Assembly (NCBI GenBank): GCA_020091685.1
Contig: CM034607.1
Coordinates: 7,251,465 to 7,315,464, forward strand
DNA length: 64,000 bases
Direction of reading: 5' to 3'
Origin: Lutjanus erythropterus
Taxonomy: Eukaryota; Chordata; Actinopteri; Lutjaniformes; Lutjanidae
In this document: positions 1-12,993 of the stretch, one piece after another
Numbering within the stretch: position 1 is the stretch's first letter
Layout of the letters: each line of letters opens with the position of its first letter
Translations under genes and position numbers: made by a program
Notes under the pieces: generated by a model
The model's database searches: none
What the model saw: the letters and a program-made list of their open reading frames with translations, nothing else
Told to the model about the DNA's origin: nothing

Positions 1-1256
1 TTTTCAGTAAAGTTTTGCAGGATGATGACTAATGTTAGAGGAAATACAGGAGGATTTTTCTTGTTCATGGTCAAAGGAGACGTAGTCAGTGACAACTTTT
101 AGATAAAACAGTCTGGAGAAACAATCGCATTGTGTTCCCAGAAAATCATGTTTCCAGTCCACAGTGGTAATACTGTACATACAGAGGCCCACCAAGTGCA
201 AAAATGACTGGATTAAATAGGGTTAGGCGATTGGCTGAATATGTAGTTCATTGTTGATTTTTGAGTCTGGGGTTTCTTCGGTTGATTTTTGTCATTTTAT
301 TTTGCTAATTTAATGGTCTGTCTCCAAGGAATGAGAGAAAGCAGCTGCTTGGTGACAGACTCTCTCATTCAGCTGCACAGCACAAGTGAGAGGAAAACGG
401 CAAAGAGCCTGAATATTTTACAATTCTGTCTCTGTGAATGAAGGATTAATTTCGACAAATCAGACTTGGATTGTTGGAACAGTGGAAGGACTAACCAAGA
501 CAGTTTTGGGGAGATTTTACATTATTTTGTTCCTTCTGCATTTGAATGAAGTGTGTTTTATGAGTTAAACAAGTTAACAAGGGAAAAGAAGCTCGTCTTT
601 AGTATCAAACTTGAATTCAGAAGATGTATGTTGTATTTTTAATAAGGAATCAGATGTATATTTCCTTTCTTGACATTCTGCGAGTACGCAATGTAGCAAG
701 CTCGCCGCTTGCCCACATCCGCCAGCTCTACCCTGCAAGAATATATCAGCAATTACTGACCGATGGGCTGATGTTAGCTGGTTGGAAAATTCTAAGATAT
801 TGCCCCACCCTAATAGCCACGGAAAACATGTTTCATCCTAACCGTCTGATTCTGCTGTACTGTAAAACTACTCTCTGTGCTGTATCTATTTTTATGTCAG
901 GAACGTATCTACACGCAGATTTACACCAGAAGAGCCTACATGAGAAGTTGTTAGAAATCATCTAGACTTCTTCATTTTTAATCCTCTGCACCTCCGGGCC
1001 ACAGGCATGATATTTTCTGTCTGTCCGTCTCGACTATTTTTGTGAATGCCATATCTTAAGACCTCTTCTTCGAACTTGGCTCAAGTGTCCACTTAGACTC
1101 AAGGAACTAATTAGATTTTAATGGTCATAGGTCAAAGTTCAAGGTCACTGTGTCCTTATGTTGGTCCCATTCCACTGAACACCATATCTCAGGAACATAA
1201 TTTTCATAAACATCCACTTGGACTTAAGGATGAATTGATTATATGTTGGTGGTCAA

Positions 1257-1271
1257 AGGTCACTGTGACCT
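1257..1271. promoter_or_regulatory. Consensus palindromic estrogen response element sequence
   Basis: The sequence AGGTCA-CTG-TGACCT is an exact match to the inverted-repeat-3 consensus bound by estrogen receptors. It overlaps a direct repeat GGTCAAAGGTCA at 1251-1262. It lies inside a dispersed repeat, so it is probably a repeat-borne motif; the match is certain but binding is not. Confidence 0.4.
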
Positions 1272-1360
1272 CACAAAACATGTTGAACATGTTTTTGCCC
1301 ATAATTTAAGAATTCACACATTCATTTTAACAAAATTTCACACAGATGTCTATTAAGGAA

Positions 1361-1373
1361 AGGTCAAAGGTCA
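1361..1373 (+). promoter_or_regulatory. DR1 nuclear-receptor motif
   Basis: AGGTCA-A-AGGTCA is the exact DR1 consensus used by PPAR/RXR, HNF4 and related receptors. It lies about 90 bp from the palindromic motif in the same repeat. The motif is seen directly; regulatory activity is not shown. Confidence 0.35.
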
Positions 1374-4300
1374 GCATCTCAGTGATATCATAATGTTTTG
1401 CAAAAATACTTGAAGCTCTCTATCGGTCCTCTGTACTGCTCTGTAAAAATAGCCTTTAAGTTAAGACCGCATGTTTCTCACTGGAAGTTATTTACTGGAA
1501 TCACACATCAATATAGTGATGCAAAATACACTTAATACTTTTAATTACATTTCTTTAAAGTCTACACTAAATATATTATTCAGAAATGGATGTAAACTGG
1601 TTGGCAGAGGCATACAACCACGTAATTCTAGTCTTTTCTGCTGCTGTTCAGGCTTCATATATATTTGTAAGTTATAGAAAATGTACCAGACTTAATCAAA
1701 TATTAAAACATAATTTGCATTTGAACTCTAGCTTCAAAAAAAAGGGGGAAAAAGTCTAAACCGAGTCTATATAAAAGCATGTTACTGTTTGTGTAAGCTG
1801 AAATGAATAGTGGAAAAAAGTAATTTTAAAGTGTCTACGAAAAAAACCAAGCTGTTGACAGTAATCTAAAAAAAGCTCTCTCGGCATGCTCTTTTGAGAC
1901 GGTCCCTATTCAGCTCGTCGCACAAGGTGCCAGGCTTTAATTCAAGGTGTGAGGTAGAATTTATAGTACAGACAAGAATCACCTAGATTACTGCTAATAC
2001 TGATGGGAAGCTGATCTGAAGTTATAAGGAGTTTGAAATGGATTCATGAGCCTTTATTCTAAATGGATGTTTCACGTGTTTTATGAGAACAACACACATT
2101 AATCAACATTTCTGTAAACATGCCAGTGTTAGCCAGCTGGCCGCTTTTCAACTGCGGTCCCATGGCGAGATGTTTTAAAACCTATAGAGAGATTCTAAAC
2201 TCCCACTAATTATATCAGTGTATGTGATGCATGTACAGTATGGGATGAAGTATGAGTTCACACCTCTGCTGCTTTCTCCTTTTCTGCACCCTGGGCATGA
2301 AATGAGCTGCAAAATACCATTACCTGAGAAACACACCCCTCTCTGAAAACCCTTAAAGGTCTTTTACAATCTGCTCTGAAGGAAACATGTTGCTGTTTTA
2401 CATAATCATTGACTTGAGCTAAAATGTGTTTGCTTATATGACCTGTATGTCTCTCTTCTTTTACTGTTTTCCTTGTGTGGTTTTTATATTTTCCAGGCGT
2501 TCTAACATGTGAAATATATATATTTTTTAATGTGACATTGCTTATTCTGCGGTTTTGACCAGAACTCCCTGCAAGAAAACATCTTGTGTGTCACTTCCTG
2601 ACAAAATAAAGCATAGATAAAATATATAAATAATAAAAGAGTATACTGACTACAAATCCTCCTAATGCTGCAAAGCAACACTGGAGCTAGAAATCACAGA
2701 AAAGATATCCAGTGTCTATACACTGAGGGGAAAAAGAACCAAGCTGGCCATTTTAATCAGTGGTTAGGCTTATTAGAAGCAGGGTTTGACTGGCAGCTCC
2801 GAGTTTCCTAGCAGAATATGGTGTTGGAACCACAGTTAAAGAAAAGCCAATTACATAAGGGCTCTTGTCCTGCTAGTCTGCTTAAAAGCACGGTGTGAGG
2901 ATGTTCCCTCTCCTCGCTTTTTGTAGATGCATTGTTGCACATACAGTAGACACCAGGATGATTCATTTCACTGCGCGCACTGATTTGCCAGTGCACTGTA
3001 GTAAATGTATTCTGGGTTTCCAGCTGCATGACTCATCGTCGTTACGGCCTGTATTGTTTTCAGCACATTTCTGCACCCAGTGAGCGCTTGACGCACACTG
3101 ACGTAGAAGGGGTGGACAGGTACAACACTGTTTGACATAGATCCAAGGAAAGTTATGCAGTATGATGCATATGATGTTGTTTGTCTACTGAAAAAAAAGG
3201 TTTTAACTGATAAGATTCTGTGATCCATTGCTATTAAGTAACACCTTTGGATCATATCTCAACTTTAAATTTGCACTTTATTTACACGTTTTCATTGCTG
3301 ATGCACTTGTTGACATGGATTAGACCTTTGTTATTCAAAAGTGATGAAGGTTACTATTAGATGTTTCCAGAAGGGCCAGTATTCCTAGGAATTGCATCCC
3401 CATTGAACGATTCTTCACTTCAGGATTTATGCTGAATGGTTTGTGCTGATGCAGGAAGCAATATGGCCTTTATGTAGCAATGAGGAAGCTACTGTAAAGG
3501 TGCTCTCATACTTAACCTGTTTAGTTGGTTCAAAAGGAACTCGGGTGCGTTTGTGTATTTTGGCTTTATTTAGGCTGATGTGAAAGCTGTCACTCAAACT
3601 GGTGTGGACTAAACAACCAGACTTGCACGTATCACTGATGATGCAGGATGACAGTCACCAGATCTGTCGAATCAATGCGTTACCTGTAAATGTGTGTGAT
3701 TTCCTGTTTACTTCTCTGTTAGTTTGTAAAAGCTGGAGTGCACACGAACTAGACGAGAACTAAAAGGAAACAGCGTATAACTTCTGCTTTGAAAGAACTG
3801 AACCGGAAGTTTCTATAGTTTTTCCATGATGACATCACAGCCACTCTTGTATGAAAGAAGCGACAATGACTGTGTTCCCATGGAAACCACATTCATGTGG
3901 GTTACTTCTCTGAGGCCGTAATGGGAAATTCTGAAGAGTTAAAAGTTTGTCATTTATTGTGGCTGTATTATGTGTGGCTCTGGTTGTATCTTTGTTTTTC
4001 TTCGAGTTTGATAAAACAGACAGTGGTGATGCTGATACAGCGGGTTTTAAGCTTTAGTTTCCCCGGTAAACACACGGGCCGCTTTGGCTTTCTGCTGCTA
4101 CTCTCAGGGATCTTCATTCACTGCCTCAGTGTCTCTGGGCGGGGCAGATGGGTTGTTGCTCTCTACATGAGCTCTTCTTTGCCTCGCTCTGCGGCAGGCT
4201 CAACCCAGGCCCAGCTGCAGATCCAGACCGGTCCCTGCCTGTGGCTGTGTTTGCTGGTCTGCCAGGCTGTACAGTGGACCCTGCAGTCACCATCTTCCCT

Positions 4301-5480
4301 AGTGACTCTCTGGTGTGGAGGGGCACCCCGGCAGCAGCCCTACCTGTAGAAACCTGGCCTGTCCACTCTGCCCAGCCCAGAGATGCTCAAGCGGCTAAGA
4401 GCAGCAAAACAGGAGAGGAAATAGTGAATTCATCAAATCCAGTGCCCCATGTAACTTTTTCCATGTTACTGTAGCTGTCATATGCCTGCCATATGCTGTT
4501 GAGGCTTGTGTGAATATGTAGTCATAGCTTTATCAAATCTGTGTTGAAAAAATGACACAATCTGAGAACAGGGGAAAACGGGTGTGAAACTACTCTAGGG
4601 GAGTGGATGTGAGGACATCAGAACTTGAGTTTAGCCTTTAGCATGTCATACTGTCATGCACAAGACTAGAATTTGCATCATCACAGACTTGCAATTAATA
4701 AATTAATAAATGCAACCCATTACCTAACCTTAACCATACCAGTTATTGTGCACACATATTGTGGAAAGCAAGAATTCTAAAAACTGGCATTGGACGTAAA
4801 ATGTTGTCACTGATTGCAATCTGTGTTTTTACAGAGTCGTCCAATATTGACGTTCTTGTCTAGTGATACGGTTGTTCCTGGAAGACTGCTGAGGCCTTTT
4901 CTTCCCCGTTTCTTTGCTGTCTTACTTGTGTGTGTTCTCCTTCTGTGTTGGTAGACACCGCAGCAACCCACATTTGTGCCAAAGGCATTGAAGAGAAGGT
5001 TTTACACAATATTGAACCTTCAAAAACTGCCTTATCCTGAGACAGTTTTCTAAGAAACTGATCTCTCTGATTCAACTTGTAATTGAAAGTGCTGATGTGT
5101 TGCGTGAAAACATAGCTGTGAACTTTTCAAACCCTCTTATTGCCACCTCTCTGGGCTATGTCTCTGCATACGTTAGTGCTCTTTGAATAGACGTGCTGCT
5201 GGTGTTATATGAAACCTGATTTGTCAGTGTGTGCATGATAGAATGAGAGGGAATCTATATTAGCTGCTAATAACTGTTTTTGGCTGTGAGGATGGATGGA
5301 CAGATGCACAGGAAATTGAAAACCTTCTAGCCAAACCGGCTGGCAGTGAAGCAGGGTGTTCCCTGCATATCTAAATCTTTTTGTGGGCCAATTAAGTGTG
5401 AATTTGGCCCTTTTTGACCACCTAACCCAAATTTGGACATAATTTCCGCTCAAGCTAGAGTTTCTACATTCTGTCTCCGC

Positions 5481-5497
5481 TTTTTTTTTTTTTTTTT
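5481..5497. repeat. poly-T run (17 nt)
   Basis: Uninterrupted T run within intron. It could be the tail of an old minus-strand retroposon, but no recognisable element body or target duplication is visible beside it. Confidence 0.8.
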
Positions 5498-7435
5498 CGA
5501 CACCAATGTTTGTAAATGCGACCGATCAGTGTCCATTTTGGCACTGGCATTGCTTGGCATGTACACTTTAGCTTGCAGACTATGAGTAAGTGCAATCAAT
5601 CATGGGTGATCTGTAATCAGCACAGGAGGAGTCAACGTGTTTATCTCACTGACCTTTCATCGCTCAATCTTAGCACCCGTTTTTCAATCCTCCCACCAAA
5701 TTGCGAGTGCCTGCGGGCTTGAAAAATGTGCATGCTGTCAGGGTGGGATGGATCCACTGCAGGTGAGGGAGGTCTGGCTGCACAGACGTGTTGCTTTTGC
5801 CGATTATTTTCACATTTTCAATGACTCATCCCCCAGGAGAGGGAGGGCACTTCCGCAACTTGGTTTCTTTGACACTGTCAATTACTGCTCTCACCTCGTC
5901 GCACCGGCTTTGTGTCTCATTCCACCTGCCTGTCCTCAGTGGGGGCACATCACCTCCTCGAGCTCTGTTATGGTTTGCTTGTGTCTATCAAGTGCTGTTG
6001 CTTTTGTCACATGCACAAAAGTCCCACTGTGATCGTCCCCATTAGAGTCGCCGTGCACATGGCTGAAACAGCCGCAGATGCAGAATTTGGTGGGGATTTG
6101 CACCCCCCGACTCCATCTGCTGGGGATTTATGTGAGGAGAGGCTTGAGTGACAGACTGGGGGTAAGAGAAAAGAAGGGGATATGGTAATCCCACCGTTGT
6201 GATTACCCACGAGTTACTGTAATGCTGGCCAGTGTGCAGTCCTGCTCATTCACTCAGCCTTCCTGTGAACCTATCTTCACTGGACAGATGTCATCGAGGG
6301 CATTTCAAGTGAAGCTATGATACTGGAACAGGCAGGCCCCTCCATGCCCGCCAATTATCTTCAAAACGCCAAACGTCTAGGGTGCTGGGGTTCTGCATCC
6401 AGTGCAATTTCACTGTCTTGTTCATAAGACCATATTATTGCAATATAGAGATTGCTGTTAGAATGACGATGTATGTGCTCCTCTGAAGCTGAAGAGTGAT
6501 CGGCCTGAGAGAGAGAGGAGGCTGTTGCTGGACTACCTTCTGCCAGCGTCAGAGGTCTCAGAGTGCGCAATTTTCTGTATGACGTGCACCTCTTAACCCA
6601 GACAAATATGAAATGAAAATAGTCCCATTTCAGGTGGTCATTTGTTGTGGACGCAGCGGTAATATTTCTGACAGTGGCTCTCAAAGTTGGTTTCAGAGAC
6701 GTTCAGAGGACTCTCACTTGGTTATAATGGAACCCTGGAAAATTGAGGAATATTTTTCACAAGAAATTGGGGCTATTTGATGATTCAGTATTACAAATGT
6801 CTGATGATTGTTGTACGAGTGAAAACTTGATGAGACTTAATGTTTTTTGTTTTTTTTTGTGTAATATGCCAGAATTTAGCCAAAAACTTTCAGCTTCCTG
6901 TTGTTTGGCATGTGTTTAAGGCTGAAGCAGTTCATTCATCACGTAGTTAGTGGAAAAAGAAAATGCATCTCTAACAATTTCAATAATCAAAAAAAGTGTT
7001 CTTGTCATTCATGAAGCAAAAATGCTTGACTTATTTTCTGCTTTTTTAATGCCTTTTTTGTACCTAGAAAGTCTTTGGACTTTAGACTGTTGGTTGGACA
7101 AAATAAGTAAATTGAAGACATCGCCTTGAGCTCTGGTAAATCATGAATGGCATTTTTCACTGTTTTATGACATTTAATAGAATAAATGAGTGAATGCCTG
7201 CAGAAAATAACCCAGGATGTGATGAGCTGTGGTTGCACAAGTGCACACAAATTGCTGTAAATTTGATCAACAAAGCTGCATCCAAGAGTTGGGGCAATGG
7301 AAACTGAAAGAAACTGAACATAAAACACATATCCACCTTATAAAATTGTTGTAGTGAACATGTTTGCAAAAATTTACTTATTTACACAGGGAGCAACATG
7401 ACTTGATGAATCTAATCCAATATTCACTCTCCTTT

Positions 7436-7700
7436 TAGTTCCATTTTGGTTTCCACCGCGTCTCAACAGATATATCTGGCTCTTTAGTTGTTAAATGTTA
7501 CGTTTTCTTGGCCAGGCAGTAACTTTGCTGGACAGTTTGCACACATCAGATCTACAGTATCAGAGCTTTTTACTGAAAACAGCTGCCAGCTGAAGCAAGA
7601 AATCGGGTTGTTGAGAGCAGAGTTTATGAGCCAAAAACCAATTAGCAACCAGTTGTTAGCTGACAAAAGCTAATCATGTCATTAGCATGACTACTACAAC
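7436..7700 (+). repeat. Dispersed fish repeat containing 'tctggctctttag'
   Basis: The block TATCTGGCTCTTTAG, followed by CTGAAAACAGCTGCCAGCTG and AAATCGGGTTGTTGAGAGC, matches a dispersed repeat I know from perch-like fishes. A second partial copy with GTCTGGCTCTTTAG lies at 33226-33340 in the same orientation. Boundaries are approximate and no terminal repeats were seen. Confidence 0.5.
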
Positions 7701-8131
7701 ACTAAACATAGTCATTTTATCCATTCTCAGTTTTAAAATATTTGTGTACAGTTTGAAATAATCAATTACAAATGATTAACTTTTCTATCATATGATGTTA
7801 AAAAAGGTTCCATCTTAATTTAAGCTCTCACAGTGATGGTTTTAGCAGCTACACTTTGAAAACATCTTTACAAAGTATTCTGCTTCAGTATTTTCTTTCA
7901 AGGCATCACAGAGTTGCAGATATATAATTTGAACAAGTTTTTATTTGTTTTTAGATCGCTGGTAAACATAAATCACTATATATTTATGCCAAGATATTAA
8001 CCTTAAATGCGCTGGCGAGAAGGAAAATTGGATCACACTTTCGAAAAGACGATGTAAGCATTTTCTTAACAATGAAGAGTGTGCAGTGAGAAAGAACCCG
8101 GCCCCCAGACAAGACATGCTGCCACGTGCAT

Positions 8132-8132
<1 letters not shown>

Positions 8133-8210
<78 letters not shown>
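8133..8210 (+). repeat. (CA)34 microsatellite with CG-interrupted end
   Basis: Uninterrupted CA dinucleotides fill 8133-8200 and are followed by CGCACACGCA. It is the longest simple repeat in the window. Alternating purine-pyrimidine DNA of this length can adopt left-handed Z-DNA. The several open frames crossing it encode only His-Thr or Cys-Val repeats and are artefacts. Confidence 0.98.
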
Positions 8211-8215
8211 GCGTC

Positions 8216-8254
8216 GGGGGAGTGGGGTGTAGTTGTGGGGGATGTTGGGGTGGG
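8216..8254 (+). other. Potential G-quadruplex motif
   Basis: Five G runs (8216-8220, 8224-8227, 8237-8241, 8247-8250, 8252-8254) are separated by loops of 3, 9, 5 and 1 nt. This fits an intramolecular quadruplex on the + strand, which would also form in TRAPPC9 pre-mRNA. It starts 15 nt after the CA tract ends. Confidence 0.55.
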
Positions 8255-9357
8255 CAGAGCTTCTTCAGGGCTAATCAAATCCAGTGGAGACAGAGGCTGA
8301 GTCGGCTGCCTGCCTGCCAGCCAGCCTGCCTGCTATTTTTAGAAGCCCAGCCCTGCCGATGGCAGTTCAGCTCTCTTCACGGATACAGATCCCAGCTCGT
8401 GATACAGATATTTATAACTGCCACAGCTGTCTGCCCAAGTGTGAAACTCCAGCTGAACAACCAAATGATTTTCTTTTTCTTGGCTCAGGACTCAAACTGC
8501 TCCTTCTTTTCTCCCTGTTTTGGCTTGTTCACCACCAACTTTATGTTCAGTTTTCAGTGACTATTGGTTTTAGAAAGCTGGCTGCTGATGATACACTGCC
8601 TATGTAAGATCAAAGTGTACTGGGTTATTTTAGTGACAGAGATACACATTCTCCTTCATTTTTTTAGTCTTTAGTTAAGACTCTTGGTTGCTTCCTCTCT
8701 AAATCAAAGGTAATTACAGCGTGTTTACATGCAAGTCGTTTGGTGCTCATGGACTATAGAGTATCTGGATGATTCATATCCCTCTGTACATGATTAGAGC
8801 ATAATCCAGGCTTCTGATTGGAGGCTTCTGCATTGTTTCAGCAGGCATGTCTCTTCAGTCATTTCTCCATGGACTGAGTTATATCAGTGCTAGATCGTCT
8901 AAGCAGTTTGTTAGATGTCCCTTCTTCATCTTATCTCCATCAGTATCTCCATCAGCAGTGGACAGCCTCAGTGAAAAGTGATAAAACTGATATCAGGTGT
9001 CAGATTTCAGTTTTATCTCAACACATAGATCATCGCTACATTGTTTGTGCTATGCTTATCTTAGAGGTCCATCCCATCATGTGTCTTGGCTATTGTAGTG
9101 ATAAGTACTGAAATAACTGGAGAGCAACTGAAGAGGAGCTCTGTGTGTTTTACGAGAAATAAATGAAAGATTTATCCTGATTGAATCTTACCAAAGACCT
9201 CCCCTACAATACATGCTGGTCTGATAAATCATTTGATATCTCACAAGGTTTGACCCCTGCGAGCCTTCGCCAATACAACATTACAGTTCCACAAACCAGT
9301 GAACAGTACCCGTTGCCAGCTTATTTCCAAAATGTCGGAGCTACCGAAGTATGGGTT

Positions 9358-10025
9358 AGAGTTGGGTGATATGCTAAAATCTTCCAAGCGATCATCGTCA
9401 GCCCTTCCATCGGCGATTGGCGATACCATCGTCCCCCTACCCACCTTCTCTCAGCTGGGAGATGTGCACAAGTGGCGAATTCACTATGTTACGCCTGCTG
9501 CGTACATTCACTACGTCCAGTGGACAAAATAAACTCACAAAGTGTCTACAAATTACATGTTTTCATAGTTTTTTCCATTTTAAACGGAGAAATACAACCG
9601 TTCACTTTCTGAAGTCAAGTTTCTCTCTTTTACTGAACTAATACAAGCTTAATTGGCTCCTTAAGGCCTCGGAGAACACACTTCATTTAAACTCAACAGA
9701 AAAACGTATAAAACTCACCAAAACCGTCTTTGTTAGTCTGTCCACTCTTCCAACAATCACCAACTCTGGTTTGGTCAAAATAAATCCTCACTTTACCGCG
9801 TGGAAAGAGTGTAGAGTCTGACTCAGCAGGCTGTTTTCCTCTCACTCGTCTCCCAGCTCAGAGCACTCATGGTCGGCTGAGTGGGTGTGAACTGCGCCAC
9901 TGGATAAGAGCGCGGTGCAGAACAGAAGCTGAAGCTGCCTTAAAAATTAGGCAAAAAAAGCAATTGGCAATGGATTCAGGCCATCGTTGATAGATGATAT
10001 AGTTGTCCAATCTCCCAACCCTAGT
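9358..10025 (+). mobile_element. Non-autonomous DNA transposon-like element, copy 1
   Basis: The ends read AGAGTTGGGTGAT and ATCTCCCAACCCT, an imperfect inverted terminal repeat. The interior (AGCTGGGAGATGTG, CACTACGTCCAGTG, TCCAACAATCACCAACTCTG, AGGCTGTTTTCCTCT) is shared with the diverged copy at 53245-53735. There is no transposase frame. The TTGGG-type ends suggest a hAT-like family, but no clean 8-bp target duplication could be set. Confidence 0.6.
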
Positions 10026-11774
10026 CTGGGTTTAATAAACCTACTCAAACTGCTCACACAATCCTTATAGAAGAACCAGAAACATAAAAGGTGGACTAGA
10101 AAAAAACAAAATGGCATCAAAAATTTGCGATGTGAATGGATGCAGGAGTTTAAGTGGCAAGAATATGACACATTTAAGGACATAATGTACTGTGGTGTGT
10201 GCTGCTAGTTTCCCCAACTAACCCAGCACGCTTGTTTTTCACTGGAAACAGTACCTTCAGAAAACACCACGTCACAATTCACGTGAAAACTGGACAACAC
10301 AAGTGTCACAGACAAGGAAAGGTATATTTAGTTGAGTTAAATTGCTGTTTCTGTATTGTTTTACATAAGATTACATTTGGGCCACCAGAAATCTACTTTG
10401 GCCACCAAATGTAAGGCCTTGGTGGCCTGTGGGGCCACTGGTTAAAAATATTAGCATCTATCCCAGCTTTATAATGAAGGAGGAGGAATGACCTCTAGCT
10501 TTGAGTTTATAATTGCACACCACGTAATTAGTCTTTTATTTCCTCTAGTGATCAGTCATTAGGTGAAAAGTATGTTGACCCTTGCTGCATTGTGGGCATT
10601 GCTTTTTATGTTGGCTATTGATGCTGAAGCTCACTTTAGCTTTATGTTAGTCAATAGTGTTTTATTGGTGTTTATTCATCTTTTACTCCAGAGAGATAGA
10701 GAGAGAGGACAGGTGGAGATAAAAGCAATAATTCAGTCAAGGTATGATTAGGTTTCGACTGGGAGGGGGCAACAAATGGACTATATATCCCATCCTTCCC
10801 CTCGGGATGGTGAGCTTGGTGTAGCGTGCCACTATCTGTCAATCTGTAGGTCTATTTTTAGACTTTGGCGTCAGCTCTTGGAAAGTTTTCTTGCTCAGAG
10901 TGTGTTCGCTGCGCTGGGAGGTGGCTGCGGAGAGGAAAGATAGGGAATCTGAGATAATTAAGACTAATCAAAAGGCATAATCATCATCAGGAACACACAA
11001 ACAGAGAAGCAGCACAGCCCGCACCGCCACAGTCGCCGGCTGTTTGCCAACATTTTTATTCCTACAAGCCGTTTAATCTCTGAGTGCTTAATTTACCTGT
11101 CCGCAATACACGGTCCTCACTGATTGGAGTTCGAAGCTCCAGCTGCAAACCACAGCTGTGCCCCTCCAGTCTTCTTCTTTCAGTTTATCTGTATATGGCT
11201 GCCTGTTGTCTGCAGGCTACAACAACATGAAGCACATCCCTCGTGCCCCGGTGATAGATGATGGAGGAAACATGAGTGAGGAGAAATATGAGGATGGATG
11301 GGGTTTCGGGTGGGGGATGTGTCACTGTAGAGCTGATTCTGGTATTGAAACCCTCAGGGATTTGCGGATGTCTTCTTTCTTTCTTTTTTTTTTTTACTGC
11401 CTGCATGTGAGTCACATATAGATACTTGTTGCATTCGCCGTCGCTGCAGTCACGGGATCTGCTTCCATTCCTCATCCTATCGCTCTGCGACAGAGATGCA
11501 GGGGAGGCCTGCTGCTGGCTCTTTAATGCTGCAGGTAGTAGTTCAATAAGCATGAATGTCATTACGTGCATCCTTCTTTCTCAGGCAGTGTTGTCATTAC
11601 ACTTTTGATAATACCATGTATAATTCACCCCATACCATTTCTGCAGAACTCCAGTAAATGTTGAGTAATACCATTTACATGTGAGGCTTTGATTTTGCTT
11701 TTGATTATCTGTCTCGCAATTTGCATTTTCTGTAGGAGCAGATTTATATGTCGGCACTACTCAGAGCCTACTAA

Positions 11775-12993
11775 GGTTGGATATCGTTTGGGTTTGTTCC
11801 CGATACCAATGCAAAATCAACAAAAATTAAAAAGGTACCGTGCCTAAACTGTGCCTGAAGTGATACTTAAAAAAAAGGTTTCTAAACGTTTGTTGCACAT
11901 CCTGTTTTTAGAATCCTTTCAAGTGAAATACAGCGACACTTAAGAGTGTTTTAACCAAGGTATTAACTGTGTTAAAGCTAATTGCCATCAGAAGTGAGGC
12001 TTGTGTGGTTGTGCTTCTCTTGCCTATAACATCTGGTTTTTTGGAGTACAGAGGGAAATATTCAACAGCTCAGGCATTTAAGAGGCTTTGAAATGAGGCA
12101 CAGAAATCTGTGTTGCAATTCAGTTCAGTAGATACTGGTCATGTACAAACCGGTAATATTGTCACCAGATTCCGGTAGCCAATCTGAGAGCCTATGCCAT
12201 AGCTTACACAAGTGCTCTACACCATTTTGAGCATTTATACCTGGCAGCAGGGTTTCTTTGCAATTGTGTTGAGTTTCTTTGTGTACCTCAAACAATGATC
12301 ACCAAAACTGAGGAGATCATTTTGCACTTTGAGCTGGTTAACGTTGTAACAACAGTTACTTCTAATGAAACTACTGCAACACAGAAAAGAGACAAGACAA
12401 CGGAGAAGGTCTGAGAAGATGCGTAGTGCGAAGAAGAGCCATACAAAGGTTAATTTTTACAGACGTACTCAGTTAGCCTCTCTTAAATTTGGGCCATGTT
12501 TGTTAATCTCACCTTAAAGGAGCAGCAAATGCAATGCTGCCAAGTGGAGCAACCACAGTTGTCGTGGTCTGCATCGCTACAACATGTAGCTACATTTCTG
12601 GGGAGGTACACATCAGGCTACAGCTTAGGGTATGCAGCTGTGCTGTATGGCATAGATTAGCTAAACACAGGAGTATAAACTGGGTTTAACTCATCAAATA
12701 AAGTTTTTTGAGATTTGCTCATAAGTGGATTGGTAATAGTCAGCAAACCTGCAGGCCGTGCTTGCAGTTGGCATTAGCATCAACCTTTGCCTCAGCAGCA
12801 AATCAGCTTTCCACTTTATTGCAACAGGCAGGGGACACGCCTTTGCATTTAATGTACTGCATGAAATCAAACAATGCTTGCAGTGATCAAATGCAGGTGT
12901 TGTTAGACTGGAGAAGTTCAGTACTACTTGGTATTGGGTTATTTCGGTCAATACCTGAAATGTAGTACCTATGAGTACCTATGCCCAACCCGA
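11775..12993 (+). mobile_element. Long non-autonomous element with GGTTGG / CCCAACC ends
   Basis: The left end GGTTGGATATCGTTTGGG and the right end GAGTACCTATGCCCAACCCG are the ends I associate with a teleost DNA-transposon family whose members read 'ttgggtatcg...' and '...ccatgcccaaccc'. The terminal match is imperfect. About 1.2 kb lies between them without a transposase-like frame. It may be one element or two ends with unrelated filler. Confidence 0.45.

Larger units (their letters stand above)
1030..1400 (+). repeat. Dispersed fish repeat, two diverged ~130-bp tandem units
   Basis: Two diverged units follow each other: CCATATCT occurs at 1049 and 1182 and TCCACTT at 1088 and 1213, giving a period of about 125-133 bp. 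I recognise the wording (cttggactcaaggatgaa, ggtcaaaggtcactgtgacc) as a common dispersed teleost repeat. The units carry nuclear-receptor-like half sites: AGGTCACTGTGTCCT at 1142-1156, AGGTCACTGTGACCT at 1257-1271 and AGGTCAAAGGTCA at 1361-1373. There is no coding content. Confidence 0.65.

Noticed and set aside
624..965. 113-codon + strand open frame
   Set aside because: No family resemblance, no splice context tied to TRAPPC9, and of a length expected by chance in 64 kb.
8079..8560. Several overlapping open frames rich in His-Thr or Cys-Val
   Set aside because: They are simply the translated CA/TG microsatellite and flanks, in four frames at once.
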